Origin: Antarcticirhabdus aurantiaca
Lineage (GTDB): Bacteria > Pseudomonadota > Alphaproteobacteria > Rhizobiales > Rhizobiaceae
Assembly: GCF_009765365.1 (NCBI RefSeq)
Contig: NZ_VTOM01000014.1
Location: 62,001 to 126,000 of the forward strand
Direction: 5' to 3'
Length of the DNA stretch: 64,000 bases
Position 1 is the stretch's first letter. Each line of letters begins with the position of its first letter. Shown here one piece after another: positions 42,690 through 51,100 of this stretch. Made by a program: the position numbers and the translations under genes. The notes beneath the pieces are model-generated. The model saw only the letters and a list, made by a program, of their open reading frames with translations. It did not search any database and was not told where the DNA came from.

Positions 42690-43318
42690 ATGCCTGCCCT
42701 CGCCACGGCGTTGATCGCGCCCGCGGTCAGCGCGCTGCCGCCCATGCGGCCGCGCACGATCGCGAAGGGAATGCCGAGGTTCTCGGCGGCGAGCGCGTCC
42801 TTGGATTCCATCGCGCCGACGAAGCCGACCGGCATGCCGATGATGGCGGCGGGGCGCGGGGCGCCGTCGCGCAGCATGTCGAGGAGGTGGAACAGCGCCG
42901 TCGGCGCGTTGCCGATGGCGACGAGCGACCCGGCGAGCTTCGGACGCCACAGCTCCAGCGCGGCGGCCGAGCGCGTGTTGCCGATGCGCTCCGCAATGAT
43001 GCGGGTCTCGGGATCGTGCAGCGTGCAGACGACCTCGTTGTTTGCCGGCAGGCGCGCGCGCGTGACGCCGCGGGCGACCATCTCAGCGTCGCAGAGGATC
43101 GGGGCGCCGGCCCGGAGGGCACCGCGCGCGGCGGACACGAAGCCGGGCGAGAACTCGAAGAAGCGCGCGGCCTCGACAAGCCCGCAGGCATGGATCATGC
43201 GCACCGCGACCTCCGCCTCGTCGGGATCGAAGCGCGACAGGTCGGCCTCGGCGCGGATGATGGCGAAGGAGCGCTCGTAGATCGCGTTGCCGTCGCGGAT
43301 GTAGTCGAATGCGGACAT
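42686..43318 (-). CDS. cobH: Precorrin-8X methylmutase
   Basis: A 210-residue enzyme moving a methyl group from C11 to C12 to form hydrogenobyrinic acid. Seen are YIRDGNAIYERSFAIIRAEADL, the catalytic-type His in MIHACG (His43), ILCDAEMVARGV, AIGNAPTALFHLLDM and GMPVGFVGAMESKDALA. It lies 10 bases after cobG. Confidence 0.95.
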   Translation of the reverse strand: MSAFDYIRDGNAIYERSFAIIRAEADLSRFDPDEAEVAVRMIHACGLVEAARFFEFSPGFVSAARGALRAGAPILCDAEMVARGVTRARLPANNEVVCTLHDPETRIIAERIGNTRSAAALELWRPKLAGSLVAIGNAPTALFHLLDMLRDGAPRPAAIIGMPVGFVGAMESKDALAAENLGIPFAIVRGRMGGSALTAGAINAVARAGI

Positions 43319-43328
43319 GGGGTCGGTC

Positions 43329-44534
43329 TCAGGCCGCGCGGCCGCGGCGGGAAGCGGGATGGGTTCGAAGGGCGTCGAGGATCGCCGGCACGGCATCGGC
43401 GCCGGAGAGCTCCGCGCCGTCCAAGGAGACGCGTCCGGCATCCGTGCCGACCGCCCGCACGGCCGCCTTCGGCTCGGCGCAGCGCTTGGCGCAGCCGGAC
43501 AGGTGGACGGTCGCCGAGCCCGGCGCCATCAGCGCCGCGAGCGCGCCGACGAGCCGCTTGGTGTCGAGGTGCGCGGACGCGCAGGCCGGCGCGCCGGCGC
43601 AGGCCGACACGCGCAGGCGCGGATCGTCCGCGTCCGCGACGAAGCCGAGCCGGCGGCCGAGCGCGCGGACCGGCTCGGCAAGTGCGGCTTCGCCGATCAG
43701 GAGGACGGCGTGACCGGGCGAAAGGCGGATGTCGCGAAGGCCGAGGAGCCCGGCTTCCTCGGCAAGGGTGCCGAGCGCCGATGCCGAAACCTGTCCGAAG
43801 GGCAGGACGAGGCGGCAGGCGGCCGCGCCGCCGCGCAGCGGGATGGCGCCGACCGGCAGGGGCGACGCCTCCGGCGGACTGCCGCGCGGCGGTCGGGGCG
43901 CGTCGCCCGCCAGGAGGTCGCGCCCGCGCGCCGCGCGGCCGAGGCTCGCCACGATGCCGAGAAGCGCGAAGACGCGGCCCTCGGCTTCGTCGGCCGAGAT
44001 CACTGCCAGCGGGCTGGCCATCGCGCGGGTGCCGGCGAGGCCGAGGCGCCATTGCCCGTGGCCGGCCGCGTCGAGCCGCACGTCGGCCAGCGAAGCGGCC
44101 AGCGGAACGGCGCCGCCGCCGTCGACCACGACGGACACCTTCGGCCCGAGCCGATCTCCAAGGCCGGCGCGCGCCGCGCCCTCCGCGATGGAGCGGGCGA
44201 GGCGCGAGCCGTCGTCGATCTCGGACGGGTCGAGGCCGGCCAGCGGGCCCGTTTCGACGGGCACGCCCGCGCGCGGCTCGATGCCGAGGGCTGCCGCATC
44301 GGCGGCGAGCGCCGCTGACGAAGCGGGCGTGAGCCCGCGGATCTGAAAGCTGCCCCGCGCCGTGACCTCGACGACGCCGTTGCCTCGTTGCTCGGCGGCA
44401 CGCGCGAGGCCGGCGAGCTCGGCCGGCGAGAAGGCGCCGCGGGCCGGCACGAGGCGGGCGAGAAGGCCGTCGCCGGTCGCCATGGGGTCGAGAAGGGTCG
44501 GGCAGGCGCCGCGGCGCAGGTCGGGCGCGCTCAT
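43329..44534 (-). CDS. cobG: Precorrin-3B synthase (CobG)
   Basis: A 401-residue oxygen-dependent monooxygenase of the sulfite/nitrite reductase type, which marks the aerobic pathway. Two ferredoxin-like halves are seen: GVVEVTARGSFQIRGL and the C-terminal iron-sulfur segment with cysteines in SACAGAPACASAHLDTK and HLSGCAKRCAEPK. The ATG (MSAPDLRRGACP) overlaps the cobN stop by 4 bases; the frame stays open through cobN but that is chance overlap in high-GC DNA. Confidence 0.94.
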   Translation of the reverse strand: MSAPDLRRGACPTLLDPMATGDGLLARLVPARGAFSPAELAGLARAAEQRGNGVVEVTARGSFQIRGLTPASSAALAADAAALGIEPRAGVPVETGPLAGLDPSEIDDGSRLARSIAEGAARAGLGDRLGPKVSVVVDGGGAVPLAASLADVRLDAAGHGQWRLGLAGTRAMASPLAVISADEAEGRVFALLGIVASLGRAARGRDLLAGDAPRPPRGSPPEASPLPVGAIPLRGGAAACRLVLPFGQVSASALGTLAEEAGLLGLRDIRLSPGHAVLLIGEAALAEPVRALGRRLGFVADADDPRLRVSACAGAPACASAHLDTKRLVGALAALMAPGSATVHLSGCAKRCAEPKAAVRAVGTDAGRVSLDGAELSGADAVPAILDALRTHPASRRGRAA

Positions 44535-47500
44535 TCCGCGGCTTCCGCCAAGCGATCGCCGCGCGCCTCGGCGATCAGCGCCGCGAGGTCGGCGTCGACC
44601 GCGTTGCGCAAGGGGCTCCACAGGCCGCGGCGGCGCGCGTCGGCGAAGCGCCGGGCGATCAGCGCGGCCGCGCCGGGGTTCTCGCGCAGGAGGAAGGCGC
44701 GGATGTCTGGGTCGCCGAGATAGCGGTCGTGGACGGCCTCGATCAGCGCGGGCGCGACGGCGCCGGTGGTTTCCGCGAAGCCGACCAGCCGATCCACCGT
44801 TTCGGCAAACTCCGAGGCGCCGCGCGGCCCGTGGCGCATCTGGCCGGCGATGAAGCGCTCGTTCAGCGCGCGGGCGCGCACCGTCCGCTCCATGGCGGCC
44901 TTGAGCGAGCGGGGACGGGGACGCTTCGGGTCGGTCGTGTCCAGCGTGACGATCTCGGCATGGCCGCCGACCAGCTCCACCGCCGCCGCGAAGCCGCCGA
45001 CGAAGGCGACGTCCGCCGAGCCCTCGAGGAGGTCGCGGCCGGGATCGTCCGAGGTGTGGATGAGGAGGTCGGCCTCGCCCAGCACCGCACCGAAGGCGTC
45101 CGGCGCGTGGGCGCCAGCGCCCTCCGGCCCGCCGAAGGCGTGGCTCGCGCCGTCGAGATAGGCGCGGCCGATCTCGCCGCGCTCCTCCCAGTCGCCCGAG
45201 GCGAGCGCGTCCTCGACGCCGGCGCCGAAGGTGCCGGGCGCCGAGCCGAAGATGCGCGGCGGCACGCGGCCGCTCTCCCGCGCGGTCTCGGCCAACGGGT
45301 TGTCGCCCGGCGCGTCGTCGCGGGCTGCGACGGCCTGCGCCGCGGCGTCGAGCAGCGCGATCTGGACGGGGAACATGTCGCGGAACAGGCCGGAGATGCG
45401 GAAGGATACGTCGACGCGCGGGCGGCCGAGCTCGGCCGGCGCCAGCACTTCCAGCGCCTCCGCGCGGCCCGTCGCCGGGTCCCAGCGCGGCCGGCAGCCC
45501 ATCAGCGCCAGCCCCTGCGCGATCTCCTCGCCGCCGGTGCGCAGCGAGGCCGAGCCCCAAAGGTCGATCACGACGACGCGCGGCCAGTCGCCTTCCTCCT
45601 GGAGGTGGCGGCGCAGCACCTCCTCTGCGGCTCTGCGGCCGAGCTCCCAGGCGGTCGGCGTCGGCAGGTGGCGCGGATCGAAGGTGAAGAGGTTGCGCCC
45701 GGTCGGGAGGACGTCGGTGCGTCCGCGTGCCGGGGCGCCGGAGGGGCCGGCGGCGACGCGCCCGCCGCCCAGCGCCGCGAGAAGGGCGGCGCGCTCGGTG
45801 CCAGCGCTGGCGAGCCGGACGGTGTCGGTCTCGTCGGGCGCAGCGCGGCCGAAGACGTGGAGCCCGTCCTTGATCGCCATGTCCTTGAGATCGCAGAGCC
45901 AGGCGTCGATGCGCAGCAGCGCCGCGTCCGGATCGTCGCCGTCCGAAACGCCGGCCTTGGCCGCGAGGCCGGTCTCGGCGGCGGTCTTCACGATCGCTTC
46001 GGCCAGCCGCTCGCGGCGACGACGGTCGAGGCCGTCGGCCTGCGCGTATTCGTCGACGAGGCGCTCCAACTGCTCGCCGTCCGGGTCGAGCCCTGCGGCG
46101 AGGAGCGGCGGCGGCAGGTGGCCGATGGTGACGGCGGCGATGCGCCGCTTGGCCTGCGCGGCCTCGCCGGGATTGGACACGATAAAGGGATAGACGACGG
46201 GCAGTGGGCCGGCGACGATCTCCGGGAAGCAGCCGGCGGTCAGCGCCACCGTCTTGCCCGGCAGCCATTCCAGCGTGCCGTGCGCGCCCAGATGCACGAT
46301 CGCGTCGAAGCCGTCCTGCAGCCAGGCGCCGAAGGCGAGGAGCGCGTGGGCCGGCGGCAAGGCCGGATCATGATAGTCGGCGCGCCGGTCCGCGCTGCGG
46401 CCCCGGTCGGGCGCGAGGGCGACGGTGACCTTGCCGAAGCGAAGCGCGCGGAAGGTCGCGGGATCGGCCGGCGGCGGTCCCCACGCGCCGAGAACGGCCG
46501 CGCGGGGTTCGGGAGCGAGGGCGCCGAACCAGCCGGCATAGGCGCTCGCGTCGAAACCCTGACGCGACGCTTCCAGCGCCTGGAAGAGGTCGCGGGAGGT
46601 CGGCGGCAGCGAGCCGACGTCGTAGCCTCCGGCGCGGAGGTCTTCGAGGATCGCGAGGGCACTCGCCCAGACGTCGAGTCCGACGGCGTAGCCTTCGCGG
46701 CCGGCCGAGCCGGGATAGTCCGGCAGGAGCAGCGCGACGCGGCGCTCGCCCGGCGGCAGCGTTCGCAGACGCAGGAGGCGGGCGGTGCGCTCCGCCACCA
46801 TTTCAACGCGGTCCAGCTCGGGCGCGTTGCGCGTTTCCGCGAAGCCGAGCGCCTCGTCCGCTGCCGTGGCCTGCTTGAAGGACAGGGCGCCGGCGAGGAC
46901 GCGGCCGTCGAGCTCGGGCAGGATGACGTGCATGGCGAGGTCGGAGGGGCCGAGCCCGCGGGCGTTCGCGCTCCAAGCCTCGCGGCTCGTCGAGGCGACG
47001 ACCGCCTGGAGGACGGGCACGCCGAGCGCGTCGAAGAGGTTCGCGCCCGCCTCCGCCTCGCCGCCGCTGGCGAAGGCCGTGGTGGAGACGATCAGCGCGG
47101 GCGAGAGCCGGGCCGATAGGTCGGCAAGGAAGGCGCGGGCGGCGGCGTCCTTGAGGCTCGGCACGAAGACCGGCAGCGCGCGGAGGCCCCGCCGCTCCAG
47201 CGCCTCGGCCAGCGCCGTCACCGGCGCGTGGTCGTTGGCGAGGAGCACCGAGCGGTAGAAGAGGATCGGCACGAGCGGGCGCTCGTCGGGCGCGATCGTT
47301 TCGAGCGCGGCGACGCCGCCTTGCGGATCGAGGCAGCCGAAGCGGGGCAGCGGCTCGGCGTCAGTGAGGGCGCCGGCGGGCGCGCCGGCGTGGTGGGCGA
47401 GGCGGCGCAGGAGCGCCGCCATGTTGGCCGGACCGCCCTCGCGGAAGCAGGCAAGGAGAGCGGTGAGCTCCGCCTTCGGCAGGGTCGAGAGCCGGTCGAG

Positions 47501-47872
47501 GCTCGCATCCTCGTCGCGGCACTCGCCCGGCAGAAGCGCCAGCGCGATCCCTTTTTCGCGAGCGATCGCCCCCAGCCGGTCGCAGCCGTAGCGCCACCAG
47601 TCGTAGCCGCCGAGGATGCGCACGAGGATCACGCGGGCGTGGGCCGCGACGGCGTCCATCCAGAGGTCCACCGACATCGGGTGGCGCAGCGCGGCAAGGC
47701 TTGCGAGGCGCAGCGAGGGCAGGTCGTGGCCCTCCGTCCGCCACGCCGCCGAAAGCCCCGCGAGGTCGCTCGGCGAGAAGGACAGCGCCACCATGTCCGC
47801 CGGAGCCTGGCCGAGATCGACCGGCTGCGGGCCGTCGTCCAGGCTGGCGGAGGTGGTGGCGAGGATGTGCAT
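44531..47872 (-). CDS. cobN: Cobaltochelatase subunit CobN
   Basis: The 1113-residue large subunit of the ATP-dependent aerobic cobaltochelatase, which inserts cobalt into hydrogenobyrinic acid a,c-diamide. Family segments: VPILFYRSVLLANDHAPVTAL, WLQDGFDAIVHLGAHGTLEWLPGK (with metal-type His), LPVVYPFIVSNPGEAAQAKRR, VVVIDLWGSASLRTGGEEIAQGL and the C-terminal PRPRSLKAAMERTVRARALNERFIAGQMRHG. It is somewhat shorter than the P. denitrificans protein. The small chelatase subunits are not in the window. It starts 6 bases after cobW. Confidence 0.96.
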   Translation of the reverse strand: MHILATTSASLDDGPQPVDLGQAPADMVALSFSPSDLAGLSAAWRTEGHDLPSLRLASLAALRHPMSVDLWMDAVAAHARVILVRILGGYDWWRYGCDRLGAIAREKGIALALLPGECRDEDASLDRLSTLPKAELTALLACFREGGPANMAALLRRLAHHAGAPAGALTDAEPLPRFGCLDPQGGVAALETIAPDERPLVPILFYRSVLLANDHAPVTALAEALERRGLRALPVFVPSLKDAAARAFLADLSARLSPALIVSTTAFASGGEAEAGANLFDALGVPVLQAVVASTSREAWSANARGLGPSDLAMHVILPELDGRVLAGALSFKQATAADEALGFAETRNAPELDRVEMVAERTARLLRLRTLPPGERRVALLLPDYPGSAGREGYAVGLDVWASALAILEDLRAGGYDVGSLPPTSRDLFQALEASRQGFDASAYAGWFGALAPEPRAAVLGAWGPPPADPATFRALRFGKVTVALAPDRGRSADRRADYHDPALPPAHALLAFGAWLQDGFDAIVHLGAHGTLEWLPGKTVALTAGCFPEIVAGPLPVVYPFIVSNPGEAAQAKRRIAAVTIGHLPPPLLAAGLDPDGEQLERLVDEYAQADGLDRRRRERLAEAIVKTAAETGLAAKAGVSDGDDPDAALLRIDAWLCDLKDMAIKDGLHVFGRAAPDETDTVRLASAGTERAALLAALGGGRVAAGPSGAPARGRTDVLPTGRNLFTFDPRHLPTPTAWELGRRAAEEVLRRHLQEEGDWPRVVVIDLWGSASLRTGGEEIAQGLALMGCRPRWDPATGRAEALEVLAPAELGRPRVDVSFRISGLFRDMFPVQIALLDAAAQAVAARDDAPGDNPLAETARESGRVPPRIFGSAPGTFGAGVEDALASGDWEERGEIGRAYLDGASHAFGGPEGAGAHAPDAFGAVLGEADLLIHTSDDPGRDLLEGSADVAFVGGFAAAVELVGGHAEIVTLDTTDPKRPRPRSLKAAMERTVRARALNERFIAGQMRHGPRGASEFAETVDRLVGFAETTGAVAPALIEAVHDRYLGDPDIRAFLLRENPGAAALIARRFADARRRGLWSPLRNAVDADLAALIAEARGDRLAEAAE

Positions 47873-47878
47873 GAGGGT

Positions 47879-48934
47879 TTACGCGGCGCCCTGGAGGATG
47901 CGCGTCACCTTCTCGCGGTCGAGCCCTTTCAGGCCGATCGCGACGAGGCGGGTGCGCTTCTCCTCGCCGGCATTCCAGGCCCGGTCGAAGCCGTGCGTCA
48001 CGCGCGGGCCGACGGCCTGGACGAGGAGCCGCATCGGCTTGCCTTCGACGGCCGCGAAGCCCTTGAGGCGAAGGACGTCCGCCTCTTCGGCGGCCTTGGC
48101 GACGCGCGCCGAGAGCGCCGCGGGGTCGCTGACGGCCGGCAGCTCCACGACGAAACTGTCGAAGTCGTCGTGCTCGTGGTCGAGCTCGCCGTCGTGATGG
48201 GTGCGGCGGTTCTCGATGTCGTTCTCCGTGCCGACGCCGAGGCCGAGGAGAACGGCCGCGTCGACGCGCCCACCGGCTGTCGGCACGATGCTGACGGCGC
48301 GGGCGAGGTGGGCGCCGACGCGCTCGCGCGCCCTGGCCGCGCCGGCCTCGTCGAGGAGATCGCTCTTCGACAGGATCACGAGGTCGGCGCAGGCGACCTG
48401 ATCCTCGAAGACCTCTTCCACGGGGTCGTCGTGGTCGAGCGAGTCGTCGGCGGCGCGCTGCGCGGCCAGCGCCTCCATGTCGCCGGCGACGCGCCCTTCT
48501 GCGAGCGCCGGCCCGTCCACCACCGCGACGACGCCGTCGACGGTGACGCGCCCCTTGATCGCCGGCCACTGGAAGGCCTGGACGAGGGGCTTGGGGAGGG
48601 CGAGGCCGGAGGTCTCGATCAGGATGTGCTCGACCTTGGGCTCGCGCGACAGGATCGCGTCGAGTGCGGGCACGAAGTCGTCGGCCACGGTGCAGCAGAT
48701 GCAGCCGTTGGCGAGCTCGACGACGTTCTCCTCCGGGCAGCTCTCGACGCCGCAGCCCCTCAGGATCTCGCCGTCGATGCCGACGTCGCCGAATTCGTTG
48801 ACGATGACGGCGAGGCGGCGGCCGCCGGCATTCTCCAGGACGTGGCGGATCAACGTCGTCTTGCCGGCGCCCAGGAAGCCGGTGACGACGGTGCAGGGCA
48901 CGCGGGACAGGTCGACGGCGGAAGGGTTGCTCAT
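47879..48934 (-). CDS. cobW: CobW family GTPase/metallochaperone
   Basis: A 351-residue COG0523 GTPase thought to supply cobalt for cobalamin synthesis. Motifs: P-loop TGFLGAGKTTLIRHVL (about 18-33), the metal-binding GCICC in ANGCICCTVADD, base-recognition LSKSDL, and a His/Asp-rich stretch THHDGELDHEHDD before the CobW C-terminal domain. Its ATG overlaps the stop of the DUF1636 gene by 4 bases, and it lies 6 bases before cobN. Confidence 0.95.
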   Translation of the reverse strand: MSNPSAVDLSRVPCTVVTGFLGAGKTTLIRHVLENAGGRRLAVIVNEFGDVGIDGEILRGCGVESCPEENVVELANGCICCTVADDFVPALDAILSREPKVEHILIETSGLALPKPLVQAFQWPAIKGRVTVDGVVAVVDGPALAEGRVAGDMEALAAQRAADDSLDHDDPVEEVFEDQVACADLVILSKSDLLDEAGAARARERVGAHLARAVSIVPTAGGRVDAAVLLGLGVGTENDIENRRTHHDGELDHEHDDFDSFVVELPAVSDPAALSARVAKAAEEADVLRLKGFAAVEGKPMRLLVQAVGPRVTHGFDRAWNAGEEKRTRLVAIGLKGLDREKVTRILQGAA

Positions 48935-49386
48935 GTCTCGTCCAGGATCGATGCGGGAGGGATGCGGGCGACGAGCCCGCGCTTCAAACAGTCGGGCCGG
49001 CCGCGCCAGGGCATGATGCCGTCCGCGGCCTCGGACAGAAGGCGAGCGCCGAGAACGAGGTCGGGACCGCTCTCGTCGCTCAGGTCGCCGAAGACGTAGG
49101 ACCATCCCGTCTGCGACAGGACCGCGGCCGACAGGCGGCGCTTGCAGTTGCCGAGGCACTCGACGGCCGAGACGCGAACGCCCGTGCCGGCAGCGGCCTG
49201 CGCCGCGGCGGCGGCCAAGCGCTCGCCGGGCCGCGGGCGCGCGTCGGCGCCGTCCGGGCCGCGGCAGGAGGAACAGACGACGATGCGGGCCGACAGCGGC
49301 TCGGGCGCCGGCTCGGCTGGCGCGTCGTCGCGCGGAAGGATTCGTTCGGGTGAACGCAAAACGGCAGAACTCCTCGCCCGGACCAC
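48931..49386 (-). CDS. DUF1636 cysteine-containing protein, first gene after the riboswitch
   Basis: A protein of up to 151 residues of the DUF1636 family, seen mostly next to cobW. The conserved part starts at ARIVVCSSCRGPDGA, and a second Cys pair is in VECLGNCKRRLSAAVL, so the four cysteines may hold a metal or 2Fe-2S centre as in thioredoxin-like ferredoxins; this is inference. The start is unsure: GTG at 49386 is the first in-frame option after the riboswitch, while a TTG 9 codons on follows GAGGAG by 10 bases. It overlaps cobW by 4 bases. Confidence 0.82.
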   Translation of the reverse strand: MVRARSSAVLRSPERILPRDDAPAEPAPEPLSARIVVCSSCRGPDGADARPRPGERLAAAAAQAAAGTGVRVSAVECLGNCKRRLSAAVLSQTGWSYVFGDLSDESGPDLVLGARLLSEAADGIMPWRGRPDCLKRGLVARIPPASILDET

Positions 49387-49411
49387 CCGCCGGGCTCGTC
49401 GGATCTCGTCG

Positions 49412-49604
49412 GCGCGGCGGCAGGTCTCCTGGCTCGCGGGTCAAACGCCTCCGGCCGCCTTCCCGGGCCGAACATTGGCCCAGTGGCATCCGGCCGGATG
49501 CTCGCCGCTCACAGTTGCGGGGACAGCTGCGGAATCGGACGTGACTCACGTCCCCACCGCATTCCCTTTTGCGCCTCCCCGGCAAGAGGGAGGACCGTCG
49601 CGTC
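49412..49604 (-). promoter_or_regulatory. Cobalamin riboswitch, leftward
   Basis: Read on the minus strand it shows the full AdoCbl pattern: GGGAATGCGGT, the conserved CCCGCAACTGTGAGCGG segment, the B12-box GCCACTGG (49487 to 49480), CGGGAAGGC, and the closing GCGAGCCAGGAGACCTGCC. It ends about 30 bases before the DUF1636 start and should repress DUF1636-cobW-cobN-cobGHIJ when cobalamin is abundant. Confidence 0.95.
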
Positions 49605-49686
49605 CCGGCATCTAGGCGCCGCCGGGGAGCGGTGTCAACGCGGGGTTCGATTGACGAATGGACGGCGCGGACGTAGAGGCGGGCCG

Positions 49687-49737
49687 ATGACGAACGCACC
49701 CTTCCTCGCCGGAACCTATTACGCGCCGCTTCCATAG
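49687..49737 (+). CDS. Candidate leader peptide with Tyr-Tyr, upstream of the tyrA-like gene
   Basis: A 16-codon frame encodes MTNAPFLAGTYYAPLP. AGAGG lies 7 bases before the ATG. The two adjacent Tyr codons (TAT TAC) near its end and a strong hairpin 18 bases past its stop recall amino-acid leader attenuators. The next gene is a prephenate dehydrogenase of tyrosine synthesis. There is no U-run after the hairpin, so it would not be a classical terminator. It may be chance. Confidence 0.3.
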   Translation: MTNAPFLAGTYYAPLP

Positions 49738-49755
49738 GCGGCGGGGTGCTTTCAC

Positions 49756-49793
49756 GTGTCCTTCAACCGCTGCGTGGCCAGCGGTCGGGACAC
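49756..49793 (+). promoter_or_regulatory. Hairpin in the 5' region of the prephenate dehydrogenase gene
   Basis: GTGTCC (49756-49761) pairs with GGACAC (49788-49793), and CCGCTG (49767-49772) with CAGCGG (49779-49784). It lies 50 bases before the ATG and just after the candidate leader peptide. No T-run follows. Confidence 0.45.
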
Positions 49794-49843
49794 CCGGCAG
49801 GAACAGCGTCTGGCGCCGCAGCTCATCCGCGGAGCCTCCTTCC

Positions 49844-50617
49844 ATGTCCATTCCCACCCTCGGCCGGCGCTCGCGCCCCGGCAGCCTCGGCCTGTTCGGC
49901 TTCGGCGCCTTCGGCCGCCTCGCCGCGCGGCATCTGGCAAGTCATTTCACGATTCGCGTGTTCGACCCGGCCCTCGATCCCGGCGAGCCCCTGCCGCCGA
50001 GCGTCGCGGCCTCGACGCTGGAGCGGGCGGCGGAGTGCGACGTCGTGGTCCTCGCTCTGCCCGTCGAGGGGATGGCCGACGCGTTGCGGGGGATCGCGCC
50101 GCATCTGCGGCCGGGTGCGCTGGTGCTCGACGTCGGCTCGGTGAAGACGGACCCGGCGCGGCTCATGGACGAGCTTCTGCCGGCGCATGTCGACGTCGTC
50201 GCGACGCATCCGCTCTTCGGGCCGGAAAGCGCGCGCGGCGGGCTCGCCGGCCTCAAGATCGCGCTGTGCCCGGTGCGGGGGCGGGGGCTCCGCTGGATCG
50301 AAGCCTTCCTGCGCCGCGCCTTCGGCCTGGAGGTCGTGGTCACCACGCCGGAGGCGCACGACCGCGAGGCGGCGATGGCGCAGGGGCTGACGCACCTCAT
50401 CGCCAAGGTGCTGGTGGAGATGGGGCCGCTGCCGGAGCGGATCACGACGCGCAGCTTCGACCTGCTGCGCGAGGCGATCGGCATGGTGCGCAACGACGCG
50501 CCGTGCGTCTTCGACGCCATCGAGCGCGCCAATCCGCACGCGCCCGCCGTGCGCCGCCGCTTCCTGGAGCTGACCGCGGCACTCGGCGCCCGGCTCGACG
50601 CGCCGCCGCCCGCTTGA
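49844..50617 (+). CDS. Prephenate/arogenate dehydrogenase (TyrA family)
   Basis: A 257-residue NAD(P)-dependent dehydrogenase of the short TyrA type. The Rossmann motif LGLFGFGAFGRLAARHLA is at 15-32; DVVVLALPVEGM and LDVGSVKTDPARLMDELLP follow, with the substrate His in VATHPLFGPESARGG and the second His/Arg segment AMAQGLTHLIAKVL. It converts prephenate or arogenate towards tyrosine. It lies between two oppositely directed cobalamin riboswitches and is not itself behind one. Confidence 0.88.
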   Translation: MSIPTLGRRSRPGSLGLFGFGAFGRLAARHLASHFTIRVFDPALDPGEPLPPSVAASTLERAAECDVVVLALPVEGMADALRGIAPHLRPGALVLDVGSVKTDPARLMDELLPAHVDVVATHPLFGPESARGGLAGLKIALCPVRGRGLRWIEAFLRRAFGLEVVVTTPEAHDREAAMAQGLTHLIAKVLVEMGPLPERITTRSFDLLREAIGMVRNDAPCVFDAIERANPHAPAVRRRFLELTAALGARLDAPPPA

Positions 50618-50672
50618 ATGCGGGCTCGCGAGGGGCTTTCGGAATCGCCGGGATGGTCTATGCTCGCCCGCG

Positions 50673-50856
50673 TCGTCGGTTCTTCCGCGAGGAAGACTTG
50701 AGGGAACGCGGTCGGTTCGTCGGAAGACGGGCCGGAAGCCGCGGCTGCCCCCGCAACTGTGAGCGGCGAGCCCTTCGTCCATCCGTGCCACTGGTCCGAT
50801 CCCGGGCCGGGAAGGCGGGCGAGGGCGCTTGAGCCGCGAGCCAGGAGACCTGCCGG
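50673..50856 (+). promoter_or_regulatory. Cobalamin riboswitch, rightward
   Basis: The conserved elements are all on the plus strand: GGAACGCGGT, CCCGCAACTGTGAGCGG (ending near 50767), the B12-box GCCACTGG at 50787-50794, CGGGAAGGC, and GCGAGCCAGGAGACCTGCC ending near 50854. It precedes cbtB by about 55 bases and should control cobalt uptake genes cbtBA and the downstream cobPOQ. Confidence 0.95.
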
Positions 50857-50909
50857 CGGCGGCGCGCAACTCGTTCAAGCCTTCGGGTGGAAGGCGGAAG
50901 GACCCCATC

Positions 50910-51086
50910 ATGACCACGACCACGGTTTCCCAGACCGCGACCTCCTCGACCGGCCGCCGCGTGCAGCTCGGCCTCGCGGCGCTCCTCGGCTTCTTCATCG
51001 TCGGTTTCACCGGCCTGTCGCAGGTCGAGGCGGTGCACAACGCCGCGCACGACTACCGGCATTCGCTCGGCTTCCCCTGCCACTGA
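50910..51086 (+). CDS. cbtB: Cobalt transporter subunit CbtB
   Basis: A 58-residue single-helix membrane protein. The hydrophobic span LGLAALLGFFIVGFTGL is at about 20-36. The C-terminal metal motif is QVEAVHNAAHDYRHSLGFPCH with three His plus Cys-His, the mark of CbtB. GGAAGGA lies 7 bases upstream of the ATG. It is the first gene behind the rightward riboswitch and is followed by cbtA after 14 bases. Confidence 0.92.
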   Translation: MTTTTVSQTATSSTGRRVQLGLAALLGFFIVGFTGLSQVEAVHNAAHDYRHSLGFPCH

Positions 51087-51100
51087 GGGGATCGACCGAC

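Noticed and set aside
43329-46268. A single long protein joining cobG with part of cobN's alternative frame
   Set aside because: Only the last 401 codons show a family pattern (CobG), and its ATG overlaps the cobN stop by the usual 4 bases; the upstream part is out of frame with cobN.
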